Part shown: positions 46,448 to 58,900 of the stretch, piece after piece
Position numbering within the stretch: the first letter of the stretch is position 1
Layout: every line of letters starts with the position of its first letter
Source: Erythroxylum novogranatense
Lineage: Eukaryota; Streptophyta; Magnoliopsida; Malpighiales; Erythroxylaceae
DNA length: 64,000 nucleotides
Direction of reading: 5' to 3'
Assembly: GCA_029891385.1 (NCBI GenBank)
Contig: CM057232.1
Coordinates: 70,395,824 to 70,459,823, forward strand
The notes under the pieces: generated by a model
What the model saw: the letters and a program-made list of their open reading frames with translations, nothing else
The model's database searches: none
Told to the model about the DNA's origin: nothing
Position numbers and translations under genes: made by a program

Positions 46448-47260
46448 GTCTCACAACTCTAGGCACAGAAGGGTCAAGGTCAGTCTCACCATAAAACAAC
46501 TCCTTGTACATAAGCAAAACCAATGGTTTCTGTGTGTACATGACCTTCCTCAACTCTTTTTCTTTTGTAAAGAAGGTACTTTTTTTTGTTCCACTCTTCT
46601 GTTCACTCTTCTCTCGTTTTTCAACTGCACCACTCTCTTTCTTTAGCTCACTAGTGCAATTACTCTCAGTTGGGCCCTTGTTCCTATTTTCTTGAATGGC
46701 CTCTTTTTCTTTTTTTCTTTTTAAACTCTCAACCTCTCCAAATTTTTGTTCTTCCATGGCTTTTGCAAGTCTCAACTGATCCTCATGAACTTCTTTTGGT
46801 GAAAGGGGTGCCAATGTGAAGTGTTTCTCCCCCATCTTGAATGAATATCTATTTTTGAATCCATCATGTAGTACACGCCTATCATATTGCCATGGTCTCC
46901 CAACAAGAAATGACCAAAGATGCATAGGAACTACATCACACAACACTTCATCGAATATCTCCCAATTGAGAACGCCACTAGCACTTGCTTGTTCACCCTA
47001 ACCTCTCCACACTCATTAAGCCATTGCAACTTATAAGGACTAGAGTTCTTAATGAGAGGCAACCCAATTTCTCAACTAAAATTGTGCTTGCAACATTGGT
47101 GCAACTACCTCCATCAATTATTAAACCGCACATCTTACCCTTAATTAAACATCCGTGTGGAATATATTCTCCTTTGTTCCTCAAGCTCTATCTTTTCTTG
47201 TACATTGAGAGCTCGCCTCACTACTAATGCTTCACTTGATGGTTGCTCAACTTCTTCATC
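46413..47260 (-). pseudogene. CRM-like protease and linker
   Basis: The protease active-site region reads 'GLIIDGGSCTNVASTILVEK' in the 46993-47184 frame, with DGGS in the place of the DSG motif, normal for this group. The linker (46413-46946) contains 'LVGRPWQYDRRVLHDGFKN', the highly charged 'ESLKRKKEKEAIQENRNK' stretch and the RT lead. A stop separates the two frames. Confidence 0.85.
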
Positions 47261-48520
47261 GGTGCAATCCTCCAACTCGGGCATATCACTTTCATCACTA
47301 TCTTCGATTCAATTACCCCATCTCGCAAATACATGATCTTCCTATTGGGACATTGGTTTGCCTATGACTGAACCCAAACACTTGAAGCATTTGATGTCTC
47401 TTTGCTTAGTGTTAGGATTTTGATCATTAGATGTAGGCACACCTTTAGAGGCTGTCCACTTTTCCTTCGACTTGTCCTTATTGTCATAGGACTTATCCTT
47501 GTTCTTTTCCTCCTTCTTTGGCCATTTAGGACCCCAAGAATTTGAAGATCCCGAGGTATTGCCCTTCCTAAACCTTTTCCCTTCAATTGCTTTTCAATCT
47601 TCATAGCCATGCTTACCATGTCCTCTAACTCTAAGTATTGATGAAGCTCAACACATTCGATATCTCTTTATTTAGACCAGCAAGGAATCGAGCCATTGTA
47701 GCCTCTCTATCCTTCTCTATGTTAGCTCTTATCATAGCTATCTCCATCTCCTTGTGGTAATCTTCCACGCTCTTTGTGCCTTACCTCAATGTTTGGAGTT
47801 TTGATGCAACTCCTATAGTAGTAACTTGGCACAAATCTCTTTTCATGATCGTTTCATCTCATCCCGTGTTTTAACAGGTCTTTCTCCAGTTAGTCTTCTA
47901 CTAACCATCAACTGATCCCACCAAACAAATGATAATCGAGAACTCAACTGCCGCTAACTTCACCTTCTTCTCCTCGTAATAATTGTGGCGGGAAAATATC
48001 ATCTCTACTTTCCTTTCCCACTCTAAGTAGGCATCGGCATCATTCCTTCCTTGAAATGACGGCATCTTCATTTTGATGTGCCAATGTTTCTATCTACTCT
48101 TTCAGTCTCTTCCTCCTCTCTGCCTCTTTCAGCTCTTCCTCTATAACCACCTCTATTTCGGCCTCTATCTCCTCTACCACCTCTTGCATTGTTTCGAGCT
48201 CCATACCACTCTTCCTCATCAAATCCATCTTCATCTTGCTTCTCCTCATAGTGATAATGATTATGAAGTGGAGGGTTCTCTCTTCTTCTTGGCATTATTC
48301 CTCAAGATTCACTTGAATAGTTCTAAGAAGTCTATCTTGTCTTTCAAAGTTTCTATCTTCTTTGCTCGAACTTGTCTTTGACTTCAAGGAACACAGTCTC
48401 TATTCTCTTGAACTGATTTTGCATTGCTTCAAGAGTAAAGAATGTATTTTGTTGGTCCTCTTCACTCCCATCACTCTTGCCATCTTTATTGCTATTATGA
48501 GACATGATCAATTCCTGCAA
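47261..48520 (-). pseudogene. CRM-like gag
   Basis: Gag opens near 48504 ('MSHNSNKDGKSDG', 'TLEAMQNQFKRIETVFLEVK'). An Arg/Gly-rich segment follows (48068-48295, 'GRGDRGRNRGGYRGRAERGR'), then the gag core in broken frames, and a zinc knuckle lead ('KQRDIKCFKCLGSV') near 47370. Many stops are present. The predicted product would be the capsid-like RNA-binding protein, but no intact frame remains. Confidence 0.8.
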
Positions 48521-48599
48521 GAAAGCGTTAGAAACCTCACAACACTCCCTCACGTGTTTCTCTAAAACAAAATTTTCCACTCGTGTTTCACACAATAAA

Positions 48600-49444
48600 A
48601 TGGCTTTTCACTATATAATCTCACACTCTTGCCTTTTTCCACTCAAGTGCCTCCTTTATGTTACTTTTCAGGATCACTTCAACAAGATCAAGGAAATCAA
48701 CAAGCAACAAGTTCAAGTAGAAAGCACAAAGATAGCAAACCTAACAAAGAAAAACGAATAGATGAAACAAATCTAGAAGCAAAATATTATACGGACAGAA
48801 AATAAATCAAAGTGCCAATACACGGATGAAGAGTAGTGTAGGCAACGATTCTTGTGTCAATTGAACAATTATGAGTGCAACAATTGTTCAAATCAATGTA
48901 GAGAAGCAAAGATAGGTACCAAAACAAGAAATAAACTAGGAAACAAAGAAAGACACACAAAAATATGACAAAACTCACCGAACCCAAGACCATTTTTTTA
49001 TTTTTTATTTATTTTAATATCCCAATCTACCCAAAGTTCCAAGAATTGAACAGAAGATTCAAAGAAATCGTTTCTTGATAGGTTCTTGAATGAAAGAAGG
49101 ACAATCTTAATGAATCTTGGTGATAAGAACAAATCTGGAATGAAAGACCAAACAAAGATTCAAAGAATCACAATCTTGGATGTTTCTTGATCATTCTTCA
49201 AATTTTTTCTTTTCTTTATCTTTGTTCACTTTTTTGTTCTATTTTCACCCTTTTTTTCTATTTTTTGCTTTTTTTCTTTTTTTTAATTTTGATCAAGAAA
49301 ACAAACAACCAATTAAGGAAACAAGAACACAAAGAACCAATAATGGCGATTCGTTCCAAGCAATTTAAACCTTTTTTTACCTTTCTAAGGAATTCAACAA
49401 AGAAAACAATGAAAGATACGTATGAGTTCAATAGAATTAAGCCA
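48600..49444 (-). other. Untranslated leader of the CRM-like element
   Basis: No coding domain. It contains T-rich tracts on the plus strand near 49000-49290 and 'aagattcaaagaa'-type repeats near 49040-49200. Short frames here are not genes. Confidence 0.6.
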
Positions 49445-49459
49445 AAGCTCGATACCAAC
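49445..49459 (-). promoter_or_regulatory. Primer binding site of the CRM-like element
   Basis: The minus strand reads TTGGTATCGAGCTTT directly against the 5' LTR, a variant of the tRNA-Met-type site (TGGTATC followed by GAGCTT rather than AGAGC). Confidence 0.75.
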
Positions 49460-50367
49460 CGATACGAAACCTCAAGAAAACAAGGTTCTTGAAACCCCTA
49501 ATCCTATTGAATCAAAACCCCAATCTTTCTATTCTAAGAACATGCTAGTTCAAACCCCAATTATACGGAATTGAGACCCAAACCCAAAGAAAATTGAAGA
49601 ATTGAACACGCCACAAGTGATTACCTTGATAAGTGATGCAATCCTTGAAGTAACAATAAGAAGAACACACCTTACTTGAAGAGAACTCTCAATTTCGTTA
49701 ATCAACCAAAATCTAATGTTTACAAGGATAAAATAAGATATTTATACCTTTACCCACGACGTAAACCTAAAAGGAATAGGTTACAAGACCCTTTAATGCT
49801 AAAACAAGCCTAATCCTAACTAGTTTAGGAGTTTATAGCTCAATAATGCAATCTGATCCTATTCCACTTAGGATTGGGCTAAACTAACTTAAATAAGACC
49901 AAAATAACTTAAATAAACCTAAGGGAGGTGGATGGGCCTAATGGATTACTCTACTTAGGCCCACACACTTGGTTGTCCAAAACTAGTTTTAAATAAACTA
50001 AGGCAAATACTAATAAATACCTAGCCCATAATAAGTCTCTTTGGGCCTAATAAACAAAAGATAAATAATAAGTCCAATGTACTAAAATAAGTCCATAAGA
50101 ATAATTGAACTTGTCTTGAAATTTGGCTAAGTATTAGCCCCTCCACATGCCCTCTCTAGAAGAATCACATGCTTGACTACTCCACTTGAATTCTTCACGG
50201 ATGGTTCAGTCTTGTCATCAAGGTGAGATGTAATGTGACTTTGAACAAACCCTTGAAGTGCTTGTTTAAGCCTTGCTGCACGTTGTCATGTAATAGGTCC
50301 ACTTGGCAAAGTAAGTTTGTCTTGATGTGTTGCACCTTGATCTCCATTGCCATAGCTTCTTGTATCA
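49460..50367 (-). repeat. 5' LTR (right) of the CRM-like element
   Basis: 908 bp and nearly identical to the left LTR. Its plus-strand first base is c where the partner has t (cgatac against tgatac), so the inner end, where LTR and primer site meet, has mutated. Confidence 0.95.
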
Positions 50368-50507
50368 CCATTCCTTTCATAATGGAGCAATACCCTAAAG
50401 TAAGGAATGAAAGTAAAAGTCCAATAATCATAACCTCCAATCAAGCTTTCTTTTTCATTCCATATCCATTCCTCTCTCTTCATACCTACCAAACAAGCAC
50501 ACCCTAA

Positions 50508-51919
50508 GTATTCATTATTTGCTTGGCTTTATATATTGTTTCGTTAGAAAATAAAATCCATTAATTTACTTAGCACTGTATAATCAAACAGCAACCGAAT
50601 AAAAATTGAATAATTATATGTATGTGAAAAAGTGAACGAATTATTATAAGCTTTAATTGTTAGGCGGGTCAAATAAAAAAAGTAACGTCGGGATTTGGAG
50701 TTTGGACCTCGAACGTGCACGTTTTCTTAAGTATTCTTAATTTTTAAGGAAAGTGATCGTCGTATAAGCTTTACAGTTGAAAAGAAGGTTTTACCAATAC
50801 CGCTTTGGGTTTCACGGGAGCTTTTGTGTTGTCTACTTTAGTGTTTCTACGTTAGTGGATGTCACTGCTCTTAAGTCTTAACTTAATACAAAGATGGGCA
50901 ATTGCATTCAAAGGTTGTTTTGGTGTGGTGTCAATTTGGCATGCCTTTGAATTCTAACAAAGAAACAAATTGTTTTCATATTTAAAGAAAAAGATAAAAT
51001 ATTAAAAGTAATTAATTTGAACGAACCTTTTTACCTTTGATTAATTTTCTTTTCTATGCTATCATTGAAAGTTCAACATCATCCTACTCAATTACCTAAT
51101 ATCATGTTTTTTTTTAATTTCAATTGTTCTACCATCACTAATATATCACAAAATTTAAATATTCATTTTTAATTATGTCATCACTAACGATCTTATTGGG
51201 ATTTAAAGAACGCAATTATAGGAGAGGATCCTTTGTTTAATATTATGATGTCTTATTCTGTTCTATGAATCTCAATCATCTACGTATAATTCACATAAAA
51301 AAAATAGCTGAGATTTATAAGATATAATAAGATCCTAACAAATTGAACCGAAAATTTGAAGTCCTCCGTTTAGGAAAGGTAAGAATGCACGATTTCTTGA
51401 CACCTGGTCTACTGATAAAACGGGATAAACTGTGACTGAAATTGACGATCCTTTGAATGGATTCATAAGGTCACAGGTTGTCCACTTTTGCAAAAGTCAT
51501 TTAAGTGGTTTTATTTGCAAGATCAAAAGAAGAAAGAGAAAGGGAAAAGCAATGAAATTGGAAAGGGAAAAAGAGCATGTGTTGTGTCATGTGTGAGTTG
51601 AGTTCCTGCATGTTTGTACGTAGCATTAAAAAAGCCGCCAACTAGTTGTGGAGTTTCGAAAGGAAGCTGCTATGGCCAGACAAAGGTAGAGCAACCAAAT
51701 AAAGGTTTAGAAAAAACCCCCACCAAAACCCCCTCTCCCATCTCCTAAAAGCAAAAGCACAAACAACTTCTCTTTCCCATTAAGAAATCCAAAGGTGTAT
51801 ATGCAAATGAAGATCCCACTTGCGAACTCTTCATTCACCTACTCTCTCTGTTCTCCTGCCTCCTCCCCATCAACCTTTTCCGCATATTCTCTGATTCTAC
51901 CACTAATACCACCACGTCA
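50508..51919 (+). promoter_or_regulatory. Upstream region and 5' leader of the callose synthase gene
   Basis: No ORF of note. The last 300 bases change from AT-rich DNA to C- and pyrimidine-rich sequence ('aacccccaccaaaaccccct', 'ctctctgttctcctgcctcc'), typical of a plant 5' leader. No unambiguous TATA box could be fixed; 'aaataaagg' near 51697 and 'gtgtatatgc' near 51797 are candidates only. The edge of the Harbinger-like element lies 1.4 kb before the start codon. Confidence 0.5.
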
Positions 51920-54900
51920 ATGTCGTCAGAGATTGTTCTTGCCGACCCTATTGTTGAACCCATCACCAACCACCATGCCATTACATGGTCTCACACCTTT
52001 GCTGACGATGGTAGCAGAGATCATCAAGTTCATGGTGGTGATGGTCCTGAGCCCTTTGATAGTGAGAGGTTACCTCCCACGTTAGCTCGGGACATTCAGA
52101 GGTTTCTTCGTGTTGCCAATTTGGTTCAAACTGAGGAGCCTCGAATTGCTTATCTTTGTGAGCCATTACGTTCCTTGTGTCCCTCGGTGAATTGGGTTTG
52201 CTTTATGGAGTTTGGATATTAAGTTTTGATTGGTTATCTATGTTTTCTGCGTTATTTCTATCTGCTTTGTTATCTTGGTATTTTTCTTTTTGGCCTTCCC
52301 TGTGTTTCCTGCGTTGTTTCTATTTGCTCTTTTATCTTACCTTTTTTTTTTTTCCTTCCCTTCCAGTGTAGTGTTATTTTAAGGATGAACATCGGCTTCC
52401 AAGTAGTGTTCGGAATGTGAATCATAGGAGAATGAAACCTACCTTTGTGATGTTGATGATCATTATATTAAAATGTTTCAGTTTTAGTCTTGTTATGCAC
52501 ATTGTTGAAAATAACTAACAGGGGTCTTTCGGCAAATAATTGAAGTGCAAGTTTGATTGAGAATTACGAATGTCTGTAAATTTATTCTGTCATTTTCTAG
52601 AGCAGGTCGTTTTCATGCTTTTGAAATAGCTCATAACCTGGATCGCAATTCAAGTGGAAGGGGTGTTCGACAGTTTAAAACTGCTCTTCTTCAACGACTT
52701 GAATATGTAAGAACTTAATGAATCTCAGTCTATAAGCTATACATTTCTCAGATTGAACACCATTAAGACCCTAAACTAGTTCATTCAAGAGCTGATTTGT
52801 TTGCTTGCACTGTTCTAATTACCTAATGTCTTTCATGTGCCACAGTCTTTTTCAATTCGATCAAGGTTAATTTCAAGGATTCATCGTAGCTGCTACATGC
52901 TGGCCTGTATTTTAGATAAATTTTGCTAAATACTGTTTTGCATGTGCCTGTATAAAATGGCTATATAACTTGCTGGGTTGATTCCTGGGATATAATATGT
53001 CTTCCGTGTGTTTACTTGTCCCAAAAGTATCTTCCATGAATTGTACCAGATATTATCTGCCTGTCTATGTCGATAATGAGTATATGTTTCAAAATTCATC
53101 AGCCTCTCTGCATGACTGTTTATGCTTACATCCAACTTGAATTGATTGGAGTAATTGCAGTCATTCTGTTTAAAGTTTCTTGGGTCTCGTGTAACACATA
53201 TATTTGATCTATTGGCCATAGAATCGGAAGACAAACTGTTCTTTAGCTTTAAGAGGCAAAAGGACAAAATTTCAAGCTTTGCTTCTAAAGTCTTGTTGTC
53301 ATATTAGCATGCTTTATCTGAACGTGCTCCTAGAAATGATCCTTTAACTAAGTTGCTCTTCACTGTTTGTCACTTTCTTGTGTCAAGTTGTATCATCAAT
53401 GTATTCCAAAATTGTATTGGATGGTTTTATGTAGGATGAAGACATTACGCTCAGAAGACGGAAGGAGAAAAGTGATGAACGTGAACTCAAACGAGTATAT
53501 CATGCATACAGAGACTATATTATTAGAAGTGGTGGGGGGTTTGATTTGGAAAACAGGTGAATCAAACTTGTATTCTTCAGACAGCTTGGTAATATGTTTA
53601 GCATAGCCTTACTGAACTTCTGCAGTTTCCTAGCTAATCTGATTTTCTGAAATTTTTGGAACTAGCCACACAGAAAAGTTGATTAATGCACGAAGAATTG
53701 CGACAGTGCTGTTTGAAGTATTAAAGACTGTAACTGATGCTGCTGGTCCTCAGGTTATGCTTTTCACCTTTTCATTACCACATCCCTCAAATGAAAATTG
53801 GAAATTTATTCGGTCAAATCCCTTTATAGATTCTGAATTCTTTCTACATTTCATTCTTGATAGGCCCTTGCTGACAGGAACAGCATTCATGTGAAGCCCT
53901 TCTACGTACCCTATAACATTCTTCCTCTAGACCAAGGAGCTATTCAGCAAGCAATTATGCAACTACCTGAGGTCCGATGTCAGACGAAAAACTTAATCCA
54001 TTTTTTCTTAAACAATTTTAGTTCAGTCTGGTTCAATGATTCTGCAGAAAATTTGAAATTTTCAATTAACTTCCATTTTACAGCAATTTGTTACAGTGGT
54101 TTCCTTCTTGCCTTTACTTTCTTTTATTTCTTTCTGGGGTTTGCTATTTGTGCTTGAATACCCTGGTACAGTTGATGTCACTTGATCATTGTTTCAATTA
54201 TTTGATAGAATGCAACAGTGAACATGACAAAATGGTCAAATATACAGATTAAAGCTGCTGTTGCAGCTGTCTACAACACTCGTGGTTTACCTTCTGTTGA
54301 GGACTTTATCAAAGGCAGAACTTCCATTGATTTGTTTGAGTTTCTTCAGTGTTCCTTTGGGTTTCAGGTAATTTATCTCATCTTATCTTACATTCTTTCT
54401 CTTCTTTACTTCGTTAAATATGGGATTGGTTCACTTTAAAGGACCTGAATGGCCTTTTCCTTGGCACATGAAATTAAAGATTTGAGGATAGTTATTTATG
54501 TTTCATCCATCAGGAAGGAAACATTGCCAACCAAAGGGAGCATTTGATTCTACTTATAGCTAACACACACATTAGGCAATCTTACAAGCAGTCATCCATC
54601 TCAAAGGTTTTCTTAGTCATTTGATTCTTAATTTCTTGTTACAACACTTCTAGCTTTTGATCTTTCTTGTTCTTCATATGATATTAGTTGGGGGATGAAG
54701 CATTGGATGTACTAATGAAGAAGTTCTTCAAAAATTATACTGATTGGTGCAAGTTTTTGGGGAGAAAAAGCAACATCAGGTCTGTAAAAATGTTCCACTC
54801 ATCTGTCCAAGAAATGCATATAAAAGTGATTCTGTTTCTCGCGTTTTCATTCTAGTAAAAGTACATATCATATACTGGGATGCATTAATGTTGTACTTTC

Positions 54901-55975
54901 TATATCATCACAAAGATATTTGTATAATTTTATGTTAATGGCTTTTAGGTTGACTGCTTCAATGCTATCTATTTTTTGATTTTGGCTCTCTTTGCAGATT
55001 GCCTTATGTTAGACAGGAAGCTCAGCAATATAAGATTCTCTATATAGGCCTTTACCTTCTTATCTGGGGGGAAGCTGCAAACTTGAGGCTCATGCCAGAG
55101 TGTTTGTGTTACATCTTCCACCATGTGAGATGAAAATCTTTTTCCGTTAGATTTGCATATGCAATTAACAGTTTCTTTATTTATTTTTTCTTTTAAATAA
55201 AGTACAATTATTAAGTCAAAGTTAGTTATTAGAACAGAGAAATTGTCAATCTAGTAATGTACTGGTGTTTAGAGGAGTACCCCTTAATGATGAGAATGAA
55301 TGGCAAAAAGAAGTTACATTATAATTAACTTATTTATTTATTTTTCTATAACTTGATATTGTGTGTTACTTCCCAAGTTATCATATCATGAAATTGAATG
55401 TAAAGCATATCTGGAAATCTTCATTTCCATCTCCTTTCAGATGGCAAATGAACTGCATGGTATGTTAACTGGTGCTGTTAGCTTGACAACTGGGGAGAAA
55501 GTCATGCCCGCATATAGGGGAGGACATGAATCTTTTCTTAACAACGTAGTTACCCCAATATACAAGGTCATACGTAAGGTAGTTTCCTAATTTCATGTAT
55601 TCTTGTAAAGCATTGTATCCAGGAACTAAATTTCTTGTCAAAAATTGAAGGAGGCTGAGAAAAATAAAAGTGGGGCAGCTGAACACTCTACTTGGAGAAA
55701 CTATGATGACATTAATGAGTACTTCTGGTAAGAATTGAATTTTTTATATTTTACTCACCTTAATGGAATTAATACCTTTAGAAAATGTCATTAAGTTTCC
55801 ATTTACCTGTAGGTCTCCCGATTGTTTCCAAATAGGCTGGCCCATGCGTCTAAATCATGATTTCTTCTTTACAAAATCTTCAACTCGATCGAAAGTTAAG
55901 ACTAATATAGAAGGAAAAAGGAAGAGGGAACTAAAAGAAGGAGACACCGAAATGAAAAGTGACGAGGAATTGGGG
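51920..55975 (+). CDS. CALS8: Callose synthase exons 1-12 (N-terminal cytosolic part)
   Basis: Exons: 51920-52157, 52606-52706, 53435-53556, 53666-53753, 53864-53971, 54248-54367, 54514-54606, 54688-54779, 54998-55124, 55441-55578, 55651-55727, 55813-55975. Every intron is GT-AG. Key residues across junctions: exon 1/2 'RIAYL|CRFHAFEIAH', exon 5 'FYVPYNILPLD', exon 6 'IKAAVAAVYNTRGLP', exon 7 'NIANQREHLILLIANTHIR', exon 8 'KKFFKNYTDWCKFLGRKSN', exon 10 'VVTPIYKVIRK', exon 11 'HSTWRNYDDINEYFW'. Exon 12 ends in a charged linker (KRKRELKEGDTEMKSDEELG) that varies in length among paralogues. Confidence 0.9.
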
Positions 55976-58900
55976 GTAACATGATCTGCATTGCTTCACA
56001 AACACTTCTCCACTCTGATTCTTCTCTATATCTTGTCAATGTTTATATATGAAATTCTTGTCTAGACCATATTGCCCTCATTTGCTTATTGGTTTGTTAT
56101 TTGTCCACATTTTCAGTCTAATGAATTTTGTATGAGTGGATTTGTTAAATTTAATATTATGAACCATTCTTAAAGCTCAGCAAATAGTTTAAGTTTTTGG
56201 TTGAATGATTTCTTGACGAACTTTGTTTTTGTCATTTGTTTTTAATCAATTACAGGTGCGTTTACGTAAGAAAATTAGTGTCTAGTCTATACTTTAGACT
56301 ATTGTATTCATTTATATTTGATTTTGTCTATGGATTTGTGCTTTTGCTAGATCTCTTATTCAATAGGCTTATATGCATTAGAGAGGAGGTGATGTGAATT
56401 ACCTTGCTAAATAGGTGTAGATGCCAGAGTGTAGATCTCTTATTCAATAGGCTTATATGCATTAGAGAGGAGGTGATGTGAATTACCTTGCTAAATAGGT
56501 GTAGATGCCAGAGTGTAATTATGTAGTCGTTCAGAATCATGTACTTCTGAATGATAGAGTTCGGAGACAAGCAGCAAATGAATTTGTGTTTGCTTGAATC
56601 ATTAGATAATCAAGAAAGGAGCCTTAGCCCTGTTTGGCCTCTGCAATTAAGGATATAACCCAATAGGTCTTTTCTTTAGAATTTCTAGGTACTGAAATGG
56701 AAATCTATGATCTCATTCATTCTACGTCATTTCTGAAAAGGACAAAAGGAAGTTGTTACTTTGAAATTTATTGTTGTTTGGTTTACGAACTCATGCAATG
56801 TCTTAATGCTGTGCTTACATCAGTTAAGGTTGTTAAGCTATTTGTTTATGAACTCATGCAATGTCTTAATGATGCGCTTACATCAGTTAAGGTTGTTAAG
56901 CTATTTGTTTCAATTGGTGATACTGTTAAGCATTTATTATCCTCTCAGTGCTTGAAGCTTTCATTAGGAAGTAAACATACAAAATACTCTTTCACTATCA
57001 AAGCAAACAAAGATAGAGACCACCAGCACGAGATAACTTGTTCATCTTAACAAACTCTATGTAACTAATGTTCCTTCTAGGATACTGTAGGAGAACTTCG
57101 AGAACCAAAATGGTTGGGGAAGACAAATTTTGTAGAGATTCGTTCATTTTGGCAGATTTTTAGGAGCTTTGACAGAATGTGGAGCTTTTTTATTCTATCC
57201 CTTCAGGTTTGGAAATGTCTCCACAGTTTGTACACCATAAATACCTTGTGATGATTCTGCTGTGTTCATATTGAGTTTTATTGCATTTACAGGCAATGAT
57301 AATCATGGCTTGCCATGACTTGGGATCTCCACTTGAAATGTTTGATGCTATGATATTTGAAGACATCTTGAGCATCTTCATTACATCAGCGATACTAAAA
57401 CTTATGCAAGGTATAAACTATTTATCATTAATAGCTTAATCCATCATGTTATGGACAGGTAGCTGTAGCTGTTGAATAGTATCTATTATAGTTAACAAGA
57501 TGGAAAACAACTTAAGGGTAGTGACAGGAATCTTTTGGCATGAGATATACCTTTGTTCCTGCTATTTATCAATGATATGGTTAAAAAGTTCTAATCGATG
57601 ATTTCTTCTCCTTTATGCTAGTGTTTCCAGTAGTAAGTTGCTAACATTAATCCCAATGGTGAACCTCATTGATTTTCCACGCAAGGGTCAGATGTTTACT
57701 AAAACAAACTAGCATATTTTGTGGTGAAGCTCATGTGTGTATCACACGTCCTAGCGAAGAGAAATGAAGCTCATTTATGTATGTTCTGAAGCCTTTACAA
57801 AATTGTCAATGGGTTGGGTGATTATTGGATGCAAAAGTGACCTAATATGATGTCTAACTTACAAGTCCAACCCCAAAGCTTAAGCAAGTCGTTGAAGCAA
57901 CAGATTATGGATAAAATTCAATATCAGTAATCCATTTATGCAGTACTCATCAACTGTGATCAAATAATGATTAGTTATAGCAGTCCTTTACTATATTAGT
58001 CCCATATTGGAAAGTAGCACATTTATAAATTAATTTATATATATATATATAAAGGGCATAAAGACCCTACATGGCGTTTCTACATATGAGATATCATGCA
58101 ATCAGCTACATAAGAAAGCTATTTACTTTAACACTCTCTATCTAATTCACTCTCTTCATATATGTATTCACAAGCACATTGGAGTATGTGTCAAACTAGG
58201 TAACCACAATTTGGAGATTAATCAAAATCCAAAATTTTCTTTGAATGCAGCAATTTTAGACATTGTCTTCACGTGGAAAGCCAGATTGACAATGGATATC
58301 TTTGAGAAAAGGAAACAAGTACTGAAGTTGGTTGTTGCGGTCATATGGACTGTAATTCTTCCTATATATTATGTTAAAACTAGAAGGAAATATACTTGTT
58401 ATTCGACAAAACCTGGAAGTTGGCAAGGAGAACTGTGTTTGTCCTCCTTTATGATCGCAGTTTCAGTTTACCTTATTCTTGATGCTGTTGAGATGGTCTT
58501 ATTTTTTGTTCCTGTTGTTAGCAAGTACATTGAGACCTCAAATTGGCACATGCTCAAGATTTTATCTTGGTGGACCCAAGTAAGTTGTCATAAAGCATGA
58601 TACATTATAGTCAATATGATTTCCTTTGATAAATACAATTGGTCTATTCATCATGAGATTGCATGAGATGTTAGCATGGTTTGTCCATTTGAAGAAGTTG
58701 ATGCTTTCGATAATCTTCTACAAATTATAACTTCATTGGGAGACATCATACTGGCCCTTCTTTAATCTTTTCTATGTACAGAGGAAGAAGTTATGTTCTT
58801 ATTGCACTGAAGACTATTGAGTGTTCACATTCAAGGTCTTCGATTTTTGTTGTTTCAAGAAATATGAGTGCATTGCACCAAGAATTTAAAATTTTTCAGT

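Larger units (their letters stand above)
42939..50367 (-). mobile_element. CRM-like Ty3/gypsy chromovirus
   Basis: Two ~909-bp LTRs with TGATAC/GTATCA ends and the exact duplication CCATT (42934-42938, 50368-50372) bound the element. By eye the LTRs differ at about 20 positions, roughly 97-98% identity, so this is the youngest clear insertion here. On the minus strand the order is gag, protease, RT, RNase H, integrase. The integrase region with '[20 protein letters not shown]', '[18 protein letters not shown]' and '[12 protein letters not shown]' matches what I know of CRM centromeric retrotransposons. RT and gag have frameshifts. Confidence 0.9.
42125..50504. mobile_element. PIF/Harbinger-like TIR element, host of the CRM-like insertion
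   Basis: The outer ends are gggggcgcttggttcac on the left and, inverted, gggtgtgcttgtttggt on the right, flanked by the trinucleotide taa at 42122-42124 and 50505-50507. A TWA target duplication and a G-rich 'GGG.GCTTG' end fit PIF/Harbinger. Next to both ends lie purine-rich 'ggaatggnaatgg'-type sequences in inverse orientation. Without the 7.4-kb CRM-like insertion the element would be about 950 bp, with no transposase. Confidence 0.7.

Noticed and set aside
56697..57050. A 117-codon frame in intron 12 as a small gene
   Set aside because: It spans the 63-bp tandem duplication, has no family resemblance and lies between solid exons 12 and 13.
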